Source: Pseudomonas indica NBRC 103045
GTDB taxonomy: Bacteria; Pseudomonadota; Gammaproteobacteria; Pseudomonadales; Pseudomonadaceae
DNA: 64,000 nucleotides
Assembly (NCBI RefSeq): GCF_002091635.1
Contig: NZ_BDAC01000004.1
Location: 1 to 64,000 of the forward strand
Reading direction: 5' to 3'
The position numbers and the translations under genes were made by a program. The notes under the pieces were generated by a model. The model was not told the DNA's origin. It ran no database searches and worked only from the letters and a program-made list of their open reading frames with translations. Shown piece by piece: positions 55,702-64,000 of this stretch; position 1 is the first letter of the stretch, and each line of letters opens with the position of its first letter.

Positions 55702-56817
55702 GTGCACATCGCTGATATGACCATGTTCTACGCCCCGGCCAGCGGAGGGGTGCGCACTTATCTGGATGCCAAACACCGCCGCCTGTGGCGCTATCCGAAT
55801 GTCCGCCACAGTGTGCTGATTCCCGGCGCACGGTACTGCCAGCATGGCGGTATCCATGAAGTGCCTGCCCCGGCCCTGCCCTTCGGCCACGGCTATCGTT
55901 TTCCGATCCGTCGCGGCCCCTGGCGCAAGGTATTGCGTACCCTGCGGCCGGATCTCATCGAGGTGGGCGACCCCTACCTCACCGCCTGGGCCGCCCTGGA
56001 CGCGCGCCGGCACCTGGACGTCCCGGTGATCGGCTTCTACCACTCGGACCTGCCGCTGCTGGTGAGCAACCGCATGGGCGTCTGGTTCGGCAACAATGTG
56101 GATGCCTACGTCGGCAAGCTGTACGGCCATTTCGACCGGGTGCTCGCGCCCAGCCGGGTCATGGCGGAGAAGCTGCTTCGCCTCGGCGTCCGCGATGTCC
56201 ATGTCCAACCCCTAGGCGTGGATTTGGAGACCTTCCAGCCGAGCCGCCGTGACCCGCAACTGAAGCGCGAACTGGGCCTTGCGGACGACAGCCGCCTGCT
56301 GATCTTCGCCGGCCGCGGTTCGCGGGAAAAAAACCTGCCGGTGCTGCTCGATTGCGCCCGCCACCTGGGCGAGCCGTACCATCTGCTGCTGGTCGGCTCG
56401 CACATGCCGACGCGCGTACCGCGCAACGTCTCGGTGATCGACCACTTCTGCAACGCCGACGAAGTCTCCCGGCTGATGGCGAGCAGCGACGCCCTCCTCC
56501 ATGCCGGCGACCAGGAAACCTTCGGCCTGGTGGTTCTCGAAGCCATGGCCAGCGGTATCCCGGTGGTCGCGGTGCGCGCCGGGGCGCTGGCGGAGATCGT
56601 CCCGGAAAGCTGCGGCGAGCTGTGCAAACCCAACGACGGCGCGGCGATGGCCAACGCCGTGCGGGCGCTGTTCGAACGGGACGTGGAACAGCTCGGCCGC
56701 CAGGCCCGCCAGCATGTCGAACGCCAGCATGGCTGGGATACCGTGGTGCATGGCCTGCTCGGGCATTACCAGGCGGTGCTCGGCGTTACCCCCGAGCGGA
56801 TCGCGCGCCATGCCTGA
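55702..56817 (+). CDS. Group-1 glycosyltransferase
   Basis: A 371-residue GT4-like (GT-B fold) enzyme. The N-terminal domain has DMTMFYAPASGGVRTYLDAKH, and the C-terminal nucleotide-sugar domain has LLIFAGRGSREKNLPVLLDC, HAGDQETFGLVVLEAMASGIPVVA with the EX7E-type motif. Donor and acceptor are unknown. The GTG at 55702, after AGAGGAAG, gives VHIADMTMFY; an ATG at 55717 would shorten it by five residues. It overlaps the next gene by 8 bp, forming a three-gene operon. Confidence 0.88.
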   Translation: MHIADMTMFYAPASGGVRTYLDAKHRRLWRYPNVRHSVLIPGARYCQHGGIHEVPAPALPFGHGYRFPIRRGPWRKVLRTLRPDLIEVGDPYLTAWAALDARRHLDVPVIGFYHSDLPLLVSNRMGVWFGNNVDAYVGKLYGHFDRVLAPSRVMAEKLLRLGVRDVHVQPLGVDLETFQPSRRDPQLKRELGLADDSRLLIFAGRGSREKNLPVLLDCARHLGEPYHLLLVGSHMPTRVPRNVSVIDHFCNADEVSRLMASSDALLHAGDQETFGLVVLEAMASGIPVVAVRAGALAEIVPESCGELCKPNDGAAMANAVRALFERDVEQLGRQARQHVERQHGWDTVVHGLLGHYQAVLGVTPERIARHA

Positions 56818-57565
56818 ACGCAGCCTGCAATTGGTCCTGCACGATGTCGCACCGGAAACCTGGCCGGATTACCGCGGCTTCATCGAGGCGGTGGACCGGC
56901 TGGGCCAGGTCCCCATCACGTGGCTGGTGGTGCCGAACTTCCATCGGCGCAATCCGCTGGAGCGAGACGACGGCTTTCGCCGCCTGCTGGACGAACGCCT
57001 GGCACGCGGAGACGAACTGGTGTTGCACGGCTATTTTCACTGCGACGACGGGCCACCTCCGCGCACGCCGCGGCAATACGTCATGCGCCGCCTGTACACC
57101 TGGGAGGGCGAGTTCTATGCGCTGGACCACACCCAGGCCCGTGCCCGCCTGGAAGCCGGCGTCGAGCTGTTCCAGCGCTTCGACTGGCCGTTGCGAGGCT
57201 TCGTTGCGCCGGCCTGGCTGATGAGCCAGGGCACCCGCCAGGCACTCCGTGAGCTGGGTTTCAGCTACACCAGCACGCCCAACCACCTCTACCGGTTGCC
57301 GGACTTCACCCCGATCGAAGCCCCCGGCCTGGTCTGGAGTGCCCGTAGCGCTTGGCGGCGCCGGTTATCCTGGGCGGTCAACCGGAGCCGCGAACAGGTG
57401 TTGCAACAGGCCGAAACACTGCGCCTCGGCCTGCATCCAGTGGACATGCGCCATGGGTTGTCGCGGCAGTATTGGCTGGATGCCCTCGAGCGCCTGCTGG
57501 AGAGCGGGCGCGAACCGCTGACCAAGTCGGTCTGGCTGGCACGACGCTGGTTGGCGACCCCATGA
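56810..57565 (+). CDS. DUF2334-type polysaccharide-deacetylase-like protein
   Basis: A 251-residue protein of the polysaccharide deacetylase fold. The N-terminal SLQLVLHDVAPETW carries the Asp of NodB-like enzymes and LVLHGYFHCDD (about residues 72-82) the metal His pair; FVAPAWLMSQGTRQAL forms a further motif. No signal peptide is seen, so it probably acts in the cytosol on the product of the adjacent glycosyltransferase. The ATG at 56810 overlaps the upstream gene; its stop overlaps the next start (ATGA). Confidence 0.85.
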   Translation: MPERSLQLVLHDVAPETWPDYRGFIEAVDRLGQVPITWLVVPNFHRRNPLERDDGFRRLLDERLARGDELVLHGYFHCDDGPPPRTPRQYVMRRLYTWEGEFYALDHTQARARLEAGVELFQRFDWPLRGFVAPAWLMSQGTRQALRELGFSYTSTPNHLYRLPDFTPIEAPGLVWSARSAWRRRLSWAVNRSREQVLQQAETLRLGLHPVDMRHGLSRQYWLDALERLLESGREPLTKSVWLARRWLATP

Positions 57566-58557
57566 AGCGCCTGCTCTGGCTGCTGCCCTGCCTGCTGATC
57601 GCCCTGCTGATTCCGTTTCTGCTGGGGGGCAGCGACATGTGGCAGCGGCTGGCCAGCTTTCCCTCGCAACTGCTGCTGGCCATGCTCGGGATGATCCTGC
57701 TCTGCTGGCTGCTCAACGCCATGCGCCTGCGCCTGCTGCTGGCCGAACGCGCCCGGCAACTGGGCCGGATAAAGAGCATCGGCGTGGTCATGGCCACCGA
57801 ATTCGCCATCTGCGCCACGCCCGGCGGAACCGGCGGACCTCTGACCCTGATGGCGCTGCTGGCGCGCAACGGCATCCGCCCGGCACGCAGCAGCGCGCTG
57901 TTCGCCATCGACCAATTGAACGACCTGCTATTTTTCTTCTGCGCCTTCGCCGGCATCCTGCTGTATGGCCTGTTCCACCGGCTGACACCCAATCTGGAGA
58001 ACATGCTCGGCCTCAGCGCCGTGCTGTTGCTGGCTGGCTTCGCCGCGATCATCGCTTTGGCTCGCTATCACCGCGCCCTGATCCGTGGGAGCGGCCACCT
58101 GCTGGCACGCTTGAAAGTACGCCGGGCGCGGCGCATTCATCTGGCGCGCAAGCTGCTGCATTTCCGCGATGCCTTGCGCGACAGCCTCAACCTGCCGCGC
58201 CGACGGCTGGCGCTGATCTTCCTGCTCACCTCCGCACATTGGGGGCTGCGCTTCAGCGTGCTGTACCTGGCGCTCTACGGGCTGGGCGCCGATATCCAGT
58301 GGGCTTGGACCTTCCTGATTCAGATGCTCGCACTCAGCGCCGGCCAACTGAGCCTGCTGCCTGGCGGCGTGGGTGGGACGGAGCTGACCTCGGCCGCCCT
58401 GCTCGCCCCGCTGGTGGGCAAGTCCACCGCCGCGGCGGCGATCCTGATCTGGCGGGCGATCACCTACTACTTTTATCTGCTGGCCGGCGGGCCGGCGTTC
58501 CTGCTGCTCGCCGGACGTCCCTTCCTGCGCCGCCTGATGCGTTTACGCGGCGGTTGA
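57562..58557 (+). CDS. UPF0104 / lysylphosphatidylglycerol-synthase-type membrane protein
   Basis: A 331-residue polytopic protein with about eight helices and the conserved ATPGGTGGPLTLMALL and SLLPGGVGGTELTSAALL motifs of the LPG synthase transmembrane (flippase-like, UPF0104) family. It lacks the cytosolic aminoacyl-transferase domain. In context with a glycosyltransferase and a deacetylase, moving or modifying a glycolipid across the inner membrane is plausible but unproven. The ATG overlaps the upstream stop by four bases. Confidence 0.88.
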   Translation: MKRLLWLLPCLLIALLIPFLLGGSDMWQRLASFPSQLLLAMLGMILLCWLLNAMRLRLLLAERARQLGRIKSIGVVMATEFAICATPGGTGGPLTLMALLARNGIRPARSSALFAIDQLNDLLFFFCAFAGILLYGLFHRLTPNLENMLGLSAVLLLAGFAAIIALARYHRALIRGSGHLLARLKVRRARRIHLARKLLHFRDALRDSLNLPRRRLALIFLLTSAHWGLRFSVLYLALYGLGADIQWAWTFLIQMLALSAGQLSLLPGGVGGTELTSAALLAPLVGKSTAAAAILIWRAITYYFYLLAGGPAFLLLAGRPFLRRLMRLRGG

Positions 58558-58752
58558 AGGCGGATCGCCGTCCGTTTTCCCGTCAGGTTCGGCAGGCGGC
58601 TGGTCAGAATGGAGGGAGCGCCACAGCGCCTCGGCACCGGGGAATTCGGTGCCGTCCTCGTCGCGTAGCGCTTTCGGGTCGTAGCGGCGGACACAGCCTT
58701 CGCCCAAGGTTGGCGGTGGGTGCGAAGTGGCGCGGTCGAGCGGGTCTTTCAT
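58543..58752 (-). CDS. Short conserved-looking hypothetical protein
   Basis: A 69-residue hydrophilic protein (LGEGCVRRYDPKALRDEDGTEFPGAEALWRSL). The well-ordered middle and a start ATG at 58752 suggest a real gene, but the ribosome binding site is weak. It overlaps the 3' end of the convergent UPF0104 gene by 15 bp. No function is recognised. Confidence 0.5.
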   Translation of the reverse strand: MKDPLDRATSHPPPTLGEGCVRRYDPKALRDEDGTEFPGAEALWRSLHSDQPPAEPDGKTDGDPPSTAA

Positions 58753-58991
58753 AGCGATCGCCTGGGGACATGACGGTGAGAGGGTAGCACCCCTGCCGGA
58801 TACCGTTCGGCAGCTACCCAGAACGAGCGAGCGGCCCCCGCAGTCCAATGCGCGTCGCAGTGCTTGCCGATTACGTGTGAAAGACTGCTGCACCCCTCCG
58901 AAGTCCAGGGTTTCCAGCGCTCCGAGTAGTGTCGTTCTACGGACCATACGCTCGCGGCACTGCTTGGCTCCCCGACAGGAGGTCTCCGACC

Positions 58992-60368
58992 ATGAAAGCC
59001 GTGCTCTGCGCATCCACCCTGCTGGCCCTCGTTTGCAACGTCCACGCCACCACCTTCTTCGTCAACAAGACCCAGGACACCTTCGACGGCGTCTGCGATG
59101 CCGATTGCTCCCTGCGCGACGCCATCCAGGCGGCGAACGTCAATGCGGGCGAGGATGTCATTCGCCTGCAAGGCACCACCTACCACATCAGTATCCCCAC
59201 CACGCTCCAACCCGTCGGCGAAGACGACGACATCGACCCGGAGGTGGACGAGGACGACAACCAGGTCGGCGACCTGGATATCGCCGACGACCTGAAGATC
59301 ATCGGCAGAAGCGGAACGCGCCTCGATGCCAACTACGTCTACCGCGTCCTCGAGGTGCTTCCCGGCGCCCGGGTGAAATTGCAAGATCTGGAAATCCGCC
59401 GCGGTTGGGTCCCGGAAGCCGGCGGTGGCATCGCCAATGGCGGGACCCTGACGCTGCTGCGGGTGCGCGTCGCCGAGAACCGTTCGGCCAGCCGTTATTA
59501 CTTCGGCAAGGGCGGCGGCATTTTCAACGAAGGTGTGCTCGAACTACGGCGTTCGGAGATCGCGGACAACTTCGTCAACGGTGGTGAAGGCAGCGATGCC
59601 CGCGGAGCCGGCCTGTTCAATACCGGAAACCTGCTGATGAGCGATTCGATGGTCCGCGACAACATCGCGCATGACGACGGAGACTCCGGTGCCGGCGCCG
59701 GACTCTACAACCGCGGGCAGGCGACAATCAGACGCTCGCTGTTCACCGGCAACGTCGGCGAATACCACGGCCACGGCGGTGCGATTCTGAATGTCGAAGG
59801 CGCCAGGCTGACGCTGGAAAACACGACGATCAGCGACAACCACTCCGGCATGCAGGGCGGCGGCGCCCTGGCCAATGGCGAGCGCATGGACTGGGAATGG
59901 GAGAAGCCGGGAGAAATCCACCTGACCAACGTGACCATCGCGGAAAACGAGAACGGCGGTCTCTTCAACGCCGGCCGGGCGACCTGGATCAACACCTTGA
60001 TCGCCAGCAATTACCAAGGCCCGCTACCCAATACCCGCAACTACTACGCCGGAACGAACTGCGAGAACCACGGACAGTTCCAGACCACGCAGGTTTCGGT
60101 ACTGCTCGGCAATGACGGCAACTGCGTCGGCGACATCCTGGTGGACAACGGCACGGTGCTGAACTTCGTGCTGTACCCGCTGGCCAACAATGGCGGACCG
60201 ACGCCCACCCATGCGCTGCGCCCCGGCCCCTATGCCATCGACACCTCGGTGGCCCGCTGCCCGATGCACGATCAACGCGGCGCACTGCGCCCGGTGGACG
60301 GTAACGGCGACGGCTCGGCAATCTGCGATATCGGGGCCTTTGAGCATCAGCCCGACGATTCGCTTTAA
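58992..60368 (+). CDS. Exported CSLREA-type beta-helix protein
   Basis: A 458-residue exported protein (signal MKAVLCASTLLALVCNVHA). TFFVNKTQDTFDGVCDADCSLRDAIQAAN is the CSLREA-type domain (here CSLRDA). An acidic stretch EDDDIDPEVDEDDNQVGD follows, then a parallel beta-helix with N-G-G-I and N-T-T-I rungs (GGGIFNEGVLEL, LTLENTTISDN, IHLTNVTIAEN) and a C-terminal PLANNGGPTPTHAL region typical of the family. It probably is a secreted or surface protein. An ideal AGGAGGT ribosome binding site precedes the ATG at 58992. Confidence 0.88.
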   Translation: MKAVLCASTLLALVCNVHATTFFVNKTQDTFDGVCDADCSLRDAIQAANVNAGEDVIRLQGTTYHISIPTTLQPVGEDDDIDPEVDEDDNQVGDLDIADDLKIIGRSGTRLDANYVYRVLEVLPGARVKLQDLEIRRGWVPEAGGGIANGGTLTLLRVRVAENRSASRYYFGKGGGIFNEGVLELRRSEIADNFVNGGEGSDARGAGLFNTGNLLMSDSMVRDNIAHDDGDSGAGAGLYNRGQATIRRSLFTGNVGEYHGHGGAILNVEGARLTLENTTISDNHSGMQGGGALANGERMDWEWEKPGEIHLTNVTIAENENGGLFNAGRATWINTLIASNYQGPLPNTRNYYAGTNCENHGQFQTTQVSVLLGNDGNCVGDILVDNGTVLNFVLYPLANNGGPTPTHALRPGPYAIDTSVARCPMHDQRGALRPVDGNGDGSAICDIGAFEHQPDDSL

Positions 60369-60401
60369 ATCATCCGCCGCAATGACGCCGGCAGAGCCTT
60401 T

Positions 60402-60833
60402 TCAGCTGGCGATCTGTTCGCCCTGGTCATGCTGGGCGAACTCCTTCACCGCGCGGAGCACGTCGTGCCGGCTGATCTGCCCGACCAGCCGGCCGTCCTC
60501 CACCACCGGGAAGCGGCGCCGACGGCCGCGCAGGAAGCGCTCGGACACTTCGATGATGTCCGCCTCGGGGGAGATGGTCTCCACCTCGGTGGTCATATAG
60601 CCGCTGACCGTGACCGTCCCGCCCACGGACTCGTAGTAGGCGCCGGAGAGGATGCCGCGCAGGCAGTCGCCCTCCGACAACAGGCCGATCAGGTGCCCCT
60701 GGGAGTCGACCACCGGCGCGCCGGAAATGCGGTGCTCCAGCAGACGGTTGATGGCGGTGAACAAATCCGTATCGGAACGGAAGGTCACCAAGTGACGGGT
60801 CATGTAGTCCCGGACCTTGATTGACTTGAGCAT
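60402..60833 (-). CDS. CBS-domain pair protein
   Basis: A 143-residue protein of two CBS domains (first with VKVRDYMTRHLVTFRSDTDLFTAINRLLEHRISGAPVVD, second with SGYMTTEVETISPEADIIEVSERFLRGRRRRFPVVEDGRLVGQISRHDVLRA). CBS pairs bind adenine nucleotides and act as energy sensors; stand-alone forms usually regulate an unknown partner. The ATG at 60833 has GGAGTTCGTCC upstream. It lies 45 bp after purU on the same strand. Confidence 0.92.
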   Translation of the reverse strand: MLKSIKVRDYMTRHLVTFRSDTDLFTAINRLLEHRISGAPVVDSQGHLIGLLSEGDCLRGILSGAYYESVGGTVTVSGYMTTEVETISPEADIIEVSERFLRGRRRRFPVVEDGRLVGQISRHDVLRAVKEFAQHDQGEQIAS

Positions 60834-60878
60834 GGACGAACTCCTCTGTCGTACGCCGACCGGCGCACGCCAGCAAGT

Positions 60879-61730
60879 TCAGTCGAAAACCACCGTCTTG
60901 TTGTCGTGCACCAGAACCCGGTCTTCCAAGTGATAGCGTAGCCCACGTGAGAGCACCATCTTCTCCACATCCTTGCCGAGGCGAACCATGTCCTCGACGC
61001 TGTCGCGGTGGGTCACGCGCACCACGTCCTGCTCGATGATCGGGCCGGCGTCCAGCTCCTCGGTAACGTAGTGGCAGGTGGCGCCGATCAGCTTCACGCC
61101 CCGCAGAGAGGCTTGGTGATAGGGTTTTGCGCCGACGAAGGACGGCAGGAAGCTGTGGTGGATGTTGATCACCCGGTGAGCGAATTCGCGGCACAGTTGC
61201 GGCGGCAGGATTTGCATGTAGCGGGCCAGCACCACCACATCCGCGCGATATTCGCCGACCAGTCGCGATACCTCGGCGAACGCCGTCTCCTTGTCGTGCG
61301 GCACCACCGGGACATGGTGATAGGGAATGCCATGCCACTCCACCATGCTGCGCAGGTCGTCATGGTTGGCAATGACGCAGGGAATCTCGCAATCCAGCTC
61401 GCCGCTGTGCCAGCGGTGCAGCAAATCGGCCAGGCAATGGGATTCGCGGCTGGCCATCAGCACCACGCGCTTTTTCACCGCCGAATCGGTGATCCGCCAT
61501 TCCATGGAAAACTCCCGGGCAATGGGCGAGAACGCCTGGCGGAAACCATCGAGATCGAAAGGCAGGGAGTCCGCGCGGATTTCGTGGCGCATGAAGAACC
61601 ACCCGCTCTGGTTGTCCGAGTGATGACTGGCCTCGGTGATCCAGCCGTTATAGGTGGCCAGGAAGTTACTGACCTTGGCGACGATACCGACGCCGTCCGG
61701 ACAGGCGATGACCAGCCGAAAAGTGCGCAT
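60879..61730 (-). CDS. purU: Formyltetrahydrofolate deformylase
   Basis: A 283-residue enzyme that hydrolyses 10-formyl-THF to formate and THF. An N-terminal ACT domain (FRLVIACPDGVGIVAKVSNFL) precedes the formyltransferase fold with the substrate motif NIHHSFLPSFVGAKPYHQA and the Asp in the active site region (ATCHYVTEELDAGPIIEQD). Position next to mvaT matches P. aeruginosa as remembered. The ATG at 61730 has GTTTCCGC upstream without a strong site. Confidence 0.95.
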   Translation of the reverse strand: MRTFRLVIACPDGVGIVAKVSNFLATYNGWITEASHHSDNQSGWFFMRHEIRADSLPFDLDGFRQAFSPIAREFSMEWRITDSAVKKRVVLMASRESHCLADLLHRWHSGELDCEIPCVIANHDDLRSMVEWHGIPYHHVPVVPHDKETAFAEVSRLVGEYRADVVVLARYMQILPPQLCREFAHRVINIHHSFLPSFVGAKPYHQASLRGVKLIGATCHYVTEELDAGPIIEQDVVRVTHRDSVEDMVRLGKDVEKMVLSRGLRYHLEDRVLVHDNKTVVFD

Positions 61731-61995
61731 GCGGAAACTCCAGAAACTTCACGAAAGGCGCCATTCTAGCCAGAGCCCCGGAAAACTTCAGTAATCCCGC
61801 GCATCTTCCGGTTCGCCCCGATTGGCCAACCTGGGACCGCACCGTGAATCGCCAGGTAATTGTCGGTACGCAATGTCGCCCTGCCGGCTTGAGTTAGTTC
61901 TCCGAAAAGCGCCGCAGGCAGCGATTTTAATTCAGAGATTTACCAGGCCCCGGCAAACTTCGAACGATGAATTCAAGCAAAACATTTCAAACATG

Positions 61996-62024
61996 TTTAC
62001 TTGATCAAACTGCGTGACTATTAT
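61996..62024 (+). promoter_or_regulatory. Probable sigma-70 promoter of mvaT
   Basis: TTTACT (61996-62001), a 17-base spacer and TATTAT (62019-62024) form a good housekeeping promoter. The start would be near 62031. The flanking DNA is notably AT-rich compared with the rest of the window, which suits H-NS/MvaT-like self-binding. The palindrome TTGATCAA lies within the spacer. Confidence 0.6.
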
Positions 62025-62069
62025 TGCTGCCAATAGCTCTTGTCGAACCACCGAATGAAGGATTACCCC

Positions 62070-62450
62070 ATGTCGCTGATCAATGAATACCGCGCAACAG
62101 AAGAAGCCATCAAGGAACTCCAAGAGCGCCTGAAAAGCCTGTCGCAAGACGACAAACTGAAAAAGGAACTGGAGTTCGAAAGCAAACTCCGCGACCTGAT
62201 GGGCGAGTATCAGAAATCCCTGCGCGATATCATCGCCCTGCTCGACCCGGATGCCAAACTGAGCAAAGCGCCGCGCACCGGCAAAGCAGCGCCCACCGGC
62301 GGCAAGCGCGCCCGCAAGGTCAAGCAATACAAGAACCCGCACACCGGTGAAGTCATCGAAACCAAAGGCGGCAACCACAAGACCCTGAAAGAGTGGAAAG
62401 CCAAGTGGGGCGCCGATGAAGTGGAAAGCTGGGCCACCCTGCTCGGCTGA
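62070..62450 (+). CDS. mvaT: MvaT, H-NS-family xenogeneic silencer
   Basis: A 126-residue nucleoid protein nearly matching MvaT of P. aeruginosa. The N-terminal coiled coil (SLINEYRATEEAIKELQERLKSLSQ) mediates oligomers; the C-terminal domain (KQYKNPHTGEVIETKGGNHKTLKEWKAKWG) binds AT-rich minor grooves. It represses AT-rich foreign DNA. The MSLINEY start at 62070 has AAGGA upstream. It is monocistronic between purU and sbcB, with a strong terminator. Confidence 0.96.
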   Translation: MSLINEYRATEEAIKELQERLKSLSQDDKLKKELEFESKLRDLMGEYQKSLRDIIALLDPDAKLSKAPRTGKAAPTGGKRARKVKQYKNPHTGEVIETKGGNHKTLKEWKAKWGADEVESWATLLG

Positions 62451-62472
62451 TATCGGCGATCTCTCCGCCTCG

Positions 62473-62500
62473 AAAAACGCCAGCTTCGCTGGCGTTTTTT
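62473..62500 (+). terminator. Rho-independent terminator after mvaT
   Basis: AAAAACGCCAGC (62473-62484) pairs with GCTGGCGTTTTT (62488-62499) in a stem capped by a TTC(G) loop, followed by a T run. The A run on the left makes it usable from the sbcB side as well. Confidence 0.92.
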
Positions 62501-62559
62501 ATGGGCGCGTCATGACGCCCGCTCCTCGACTCGGGAATTGCCTGAATCGAGCCCACAAT

Positions 62560-64000
62560 TTATCCGACCGACATACCTAGCGGGTCGTCCAAACCGACGG
62601 CGACATAACGCTCGCGTAGTTTTCGGACATATTCACGCCACTCCGCCAGCACCTGCTGCTGCGCCGGAGCGCAGTTACCCCAGTACTGCAGCAATGCCGT
62701 CTCGAAATTCTCCAGGGTATTGGGTGCTCCGAATTCGGGGTGGTTCAGACGCTGCCAGCAGAAATTCCGCCAGCGCACTTGCTCATCCGCCGACAAAGTT
62801 TCAGGAAAGTTGCGTGCACGGTAACGGAACAGCAACTCGGGCAAGCGGCTATCGTCGAATGGCCATCCTTCCCTGGCCAGTCTTTGCGGATCGGCACAAC
62901 GCACTTGTTCGCAGAGTCGCCGATCGCGGTCGGCAAGAAACCCCGAATATAACTGCTGTTCCGGGTCCTCGCAGGGAGCGAAATCTTCCGTGCCATACAG
63001 CGATAACAACTTGTCGCGCCAGACCGCCTGCTTTTCCTTCAGCATTTCGGCACGGGACGAACATAACTCCATGTCCAGTTGCAATCGTTCCTTGTCTTGC
63101 TCGCGCAATACATTCAACGGGGCAACGACCGGGCAGCGATTCACATGCAATAACTTCAGCGGTATCGGAAGTTCGCCATCGGCCAACTCTTCGCGACGGG
63201 TGTAGAGCCGCTGGCGCAGGCTCTCCGCATCCAGCTCCAGCAACGGCTGCGGATCGGCCTGGAGGTCGCAGACGATCAAGGCATTGCGATTGCGCGGATG
63301 CCAGGCCAGTGGCAGCACCACCGCCAGGCAATGGCGACTCATGGAAAAACGTCCGGATATATGCACCAGCGGTTGCAGCAGGCGAACCTGCTCGAGCACC
63401 TGATGTTTGCTTCGCAGCCGGTACAGGTAGTCATACAGCTTCGGTTGCCGCTCTCGCAGCAGCCGCGCCAGGGCGATGGTCGCGCGGACATCGGAAAGCG
63501 CATCGTGGGCCTGCCCATGCTCGATGCCGTTGGCAGCGGTCAGGCGCTCCAGCTTGAGCGTCACCCGCCCGTCTTCTTCAGGCCAGGCGATACCTTCCGG
63601 ACGCAGGGCATAGGCTGTCCGCACCAGATCGATGAGGTCCCAGCGGCTGTTGCCGCCTTGCCATTCACGCCCGTAGGGGTCGAAAAAATTGCGATAGAGA
63701 CTGTAGCGGGTGACTTCGTCGTCGAAGCGCAGGGTGTTATAGCCGGCACCGCAGGTCCCGGGGCTGGCCAGCTCGGCATGTATGCGGGCCATGAACTCGG
63801 CCTCGCAGAGCCCCTTGTCCGCCAGCCGGGCGGGGGTGATCCCAGTCACCAGGCAAGCCGCCGGATGCGGCAGGATGTCGTCACTCAGACGGCAGTAAAG
63901 GTTGAGCGGTTCGCCGATTTCATTGAGCGCTTCGTCGGTACGAATACCCGCACCCTGCAACGGACGATCGCAACGCGGGTCGATGCCAGTGGTTTCGTAG
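62560..64000 (-). CDS. sbcB: Exodeoxyribonuclease I, N-terminus outside window
   Basis: The frame continues past the window edge; the visible part covers about 480 residues. At the very edge, YETTGIDPRCDRPLQ is the end of the first DEDD motif (DYE-T-x-G), and VHISGRFSMSRHCLAVVLPLAWHP, CPVVAP and DALSDVRATIALARL further match ExoI. It digests single-stranded DNA 3' to 5' in repair and recombination. The C-terminal stop is at 62560. Location beside mvaT fits P. aeruginosa as remembered. The gene is complete in the chromosome, presumably. Confidence 0.93.
   Translation of the reverse strand, partial: YETTGIDPRCDRPLQGAGIRTDEALNEIGEPLNLYCRLSDDILPHPAACLVTGITPARLADKGLCEAEFMARIHAELASPGTCGAGYNTLRFDDEVTRYSLYRNFFDPYGREWQGGNSRWDLIDLVRTAYALRPEGIAWPEEDGRVTLKLERLTAANGIEHGQAHDALSDVRATIALARLLRERQPKLYDYLYRLRSKHQVLEQVRLLQPLVHISGRFSMSRHCLAVVLPLAWHPRNRNALIVCDLQADPQPLLELDAESLRQRLYTRREELADGELPIPLKLLHVNRCPVVAPLNVLREQDKERLQLDMELCSSRAEMLKEKQAVWRDKLLSLYGTEDFAPCEDPEQQLYSGFLADRDRRLCEQVRCADPQRLAREGWPFDDSRLPELLFRYRARNFPETLSADEQVRWRNFCWQRLNHPEFGAPNTLENFETALLQYWGNCAPAQQQVLAEWREYVRKLRERYVAVGLDDPLGMSVG

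Overview
The window is GC-rich DNA from a gammaproteobacterium that is almost certainly a Pseudomonas of the P. aeruginosa lineage. This rests on an MvaT gene flanked by purU and sbcB, an AmrZ-type regulator, a NAGGN osmoprotectant operon preceded by a MarR gene, the nosRZDFYL order, an fhp/fhpR locus with ppyR and nnrS, and a FAN1-helicase pair. Several neighbour pairs match the P. aeruginosa order as remembered. The window also has extra islands (indolepyruvate oxidoreductase, copper cluster) and an apparent loss (most of the phn genes).

Layout. 0-8 kb: an orphan roadblock-like protein, then an amino-acid module (SNF-type Na+ symporter, leucine dehydrogenase, fused indolepyruvate:ferredoxin oxidoreductase, divergent Lrp regulator). 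8-10.3 kb: phnP-phnN without C-P lyase genes, next to amrZ. 10.4-16.8 kb: a copper-handling region with a Cys-rich copper-storage protein, a six-gene cluster (two small His/Met/Cys-rich proteins, TolC-like outer-membrane factor, multicopper oxidase, cupredoxin, CusF-like protein) and a candidate cop-box promoter. 17-20 kb: ChaC-like cyclotransferase, tRNA-Arg(CCT), a GNAT enzyme and a DAACS transporter. 20.2-28.9 kb: MarR regulator with a palindromic operator, the NAGGN operon, a large hybrid sensor kinase and a YheU protein. 29.4-33.3 kb: CYP152-type P450 and small stress or envelope genes. 33.5-37.4 kb: a FAN1 nuclease overlapping a nuclease-helicase. 37.6-46.1 kb: nitrous-oxide reductase operon nosRZDFYL with a divergent cytochrome c551, separated by three FNR/DNR-type boxes. 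46.1-51.1 kb: a nitric-oxide detoxification locus (nnrS, ppyR, fhp, a glycine-zipper gene and divergent fhpR) bounded on both sides by related MITE-like inverted-repeat elements. 51-64 kb: HerA-like ATPase, chemoreceptor, a three-gene glycosyltransferase/deacetylase/membrane-protein operon, a beta-helix surface protein, CBS protein, purU, mvaT and the start-truncated sbcB.

The genes combine into a few functional blocks: respiration of N2O and detoxification of NO, with regulatory sites visible in the DNA; periplasmic copper tolerance, which also bears on the copper enzyme NosZ; osmoprotection; and amino-acid catabolism. Non-coding gaps carry several families of REP-like repeats. The most unusual observation is that the NO locus is flanked by two structurally covarying mobile-looking elements, each meeting the stop codon of the terminal gene, and a third partial copy meets another gene's stop codon in the same way.

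All identifications come from reading the sequence and from family knowledge; no database search was run.
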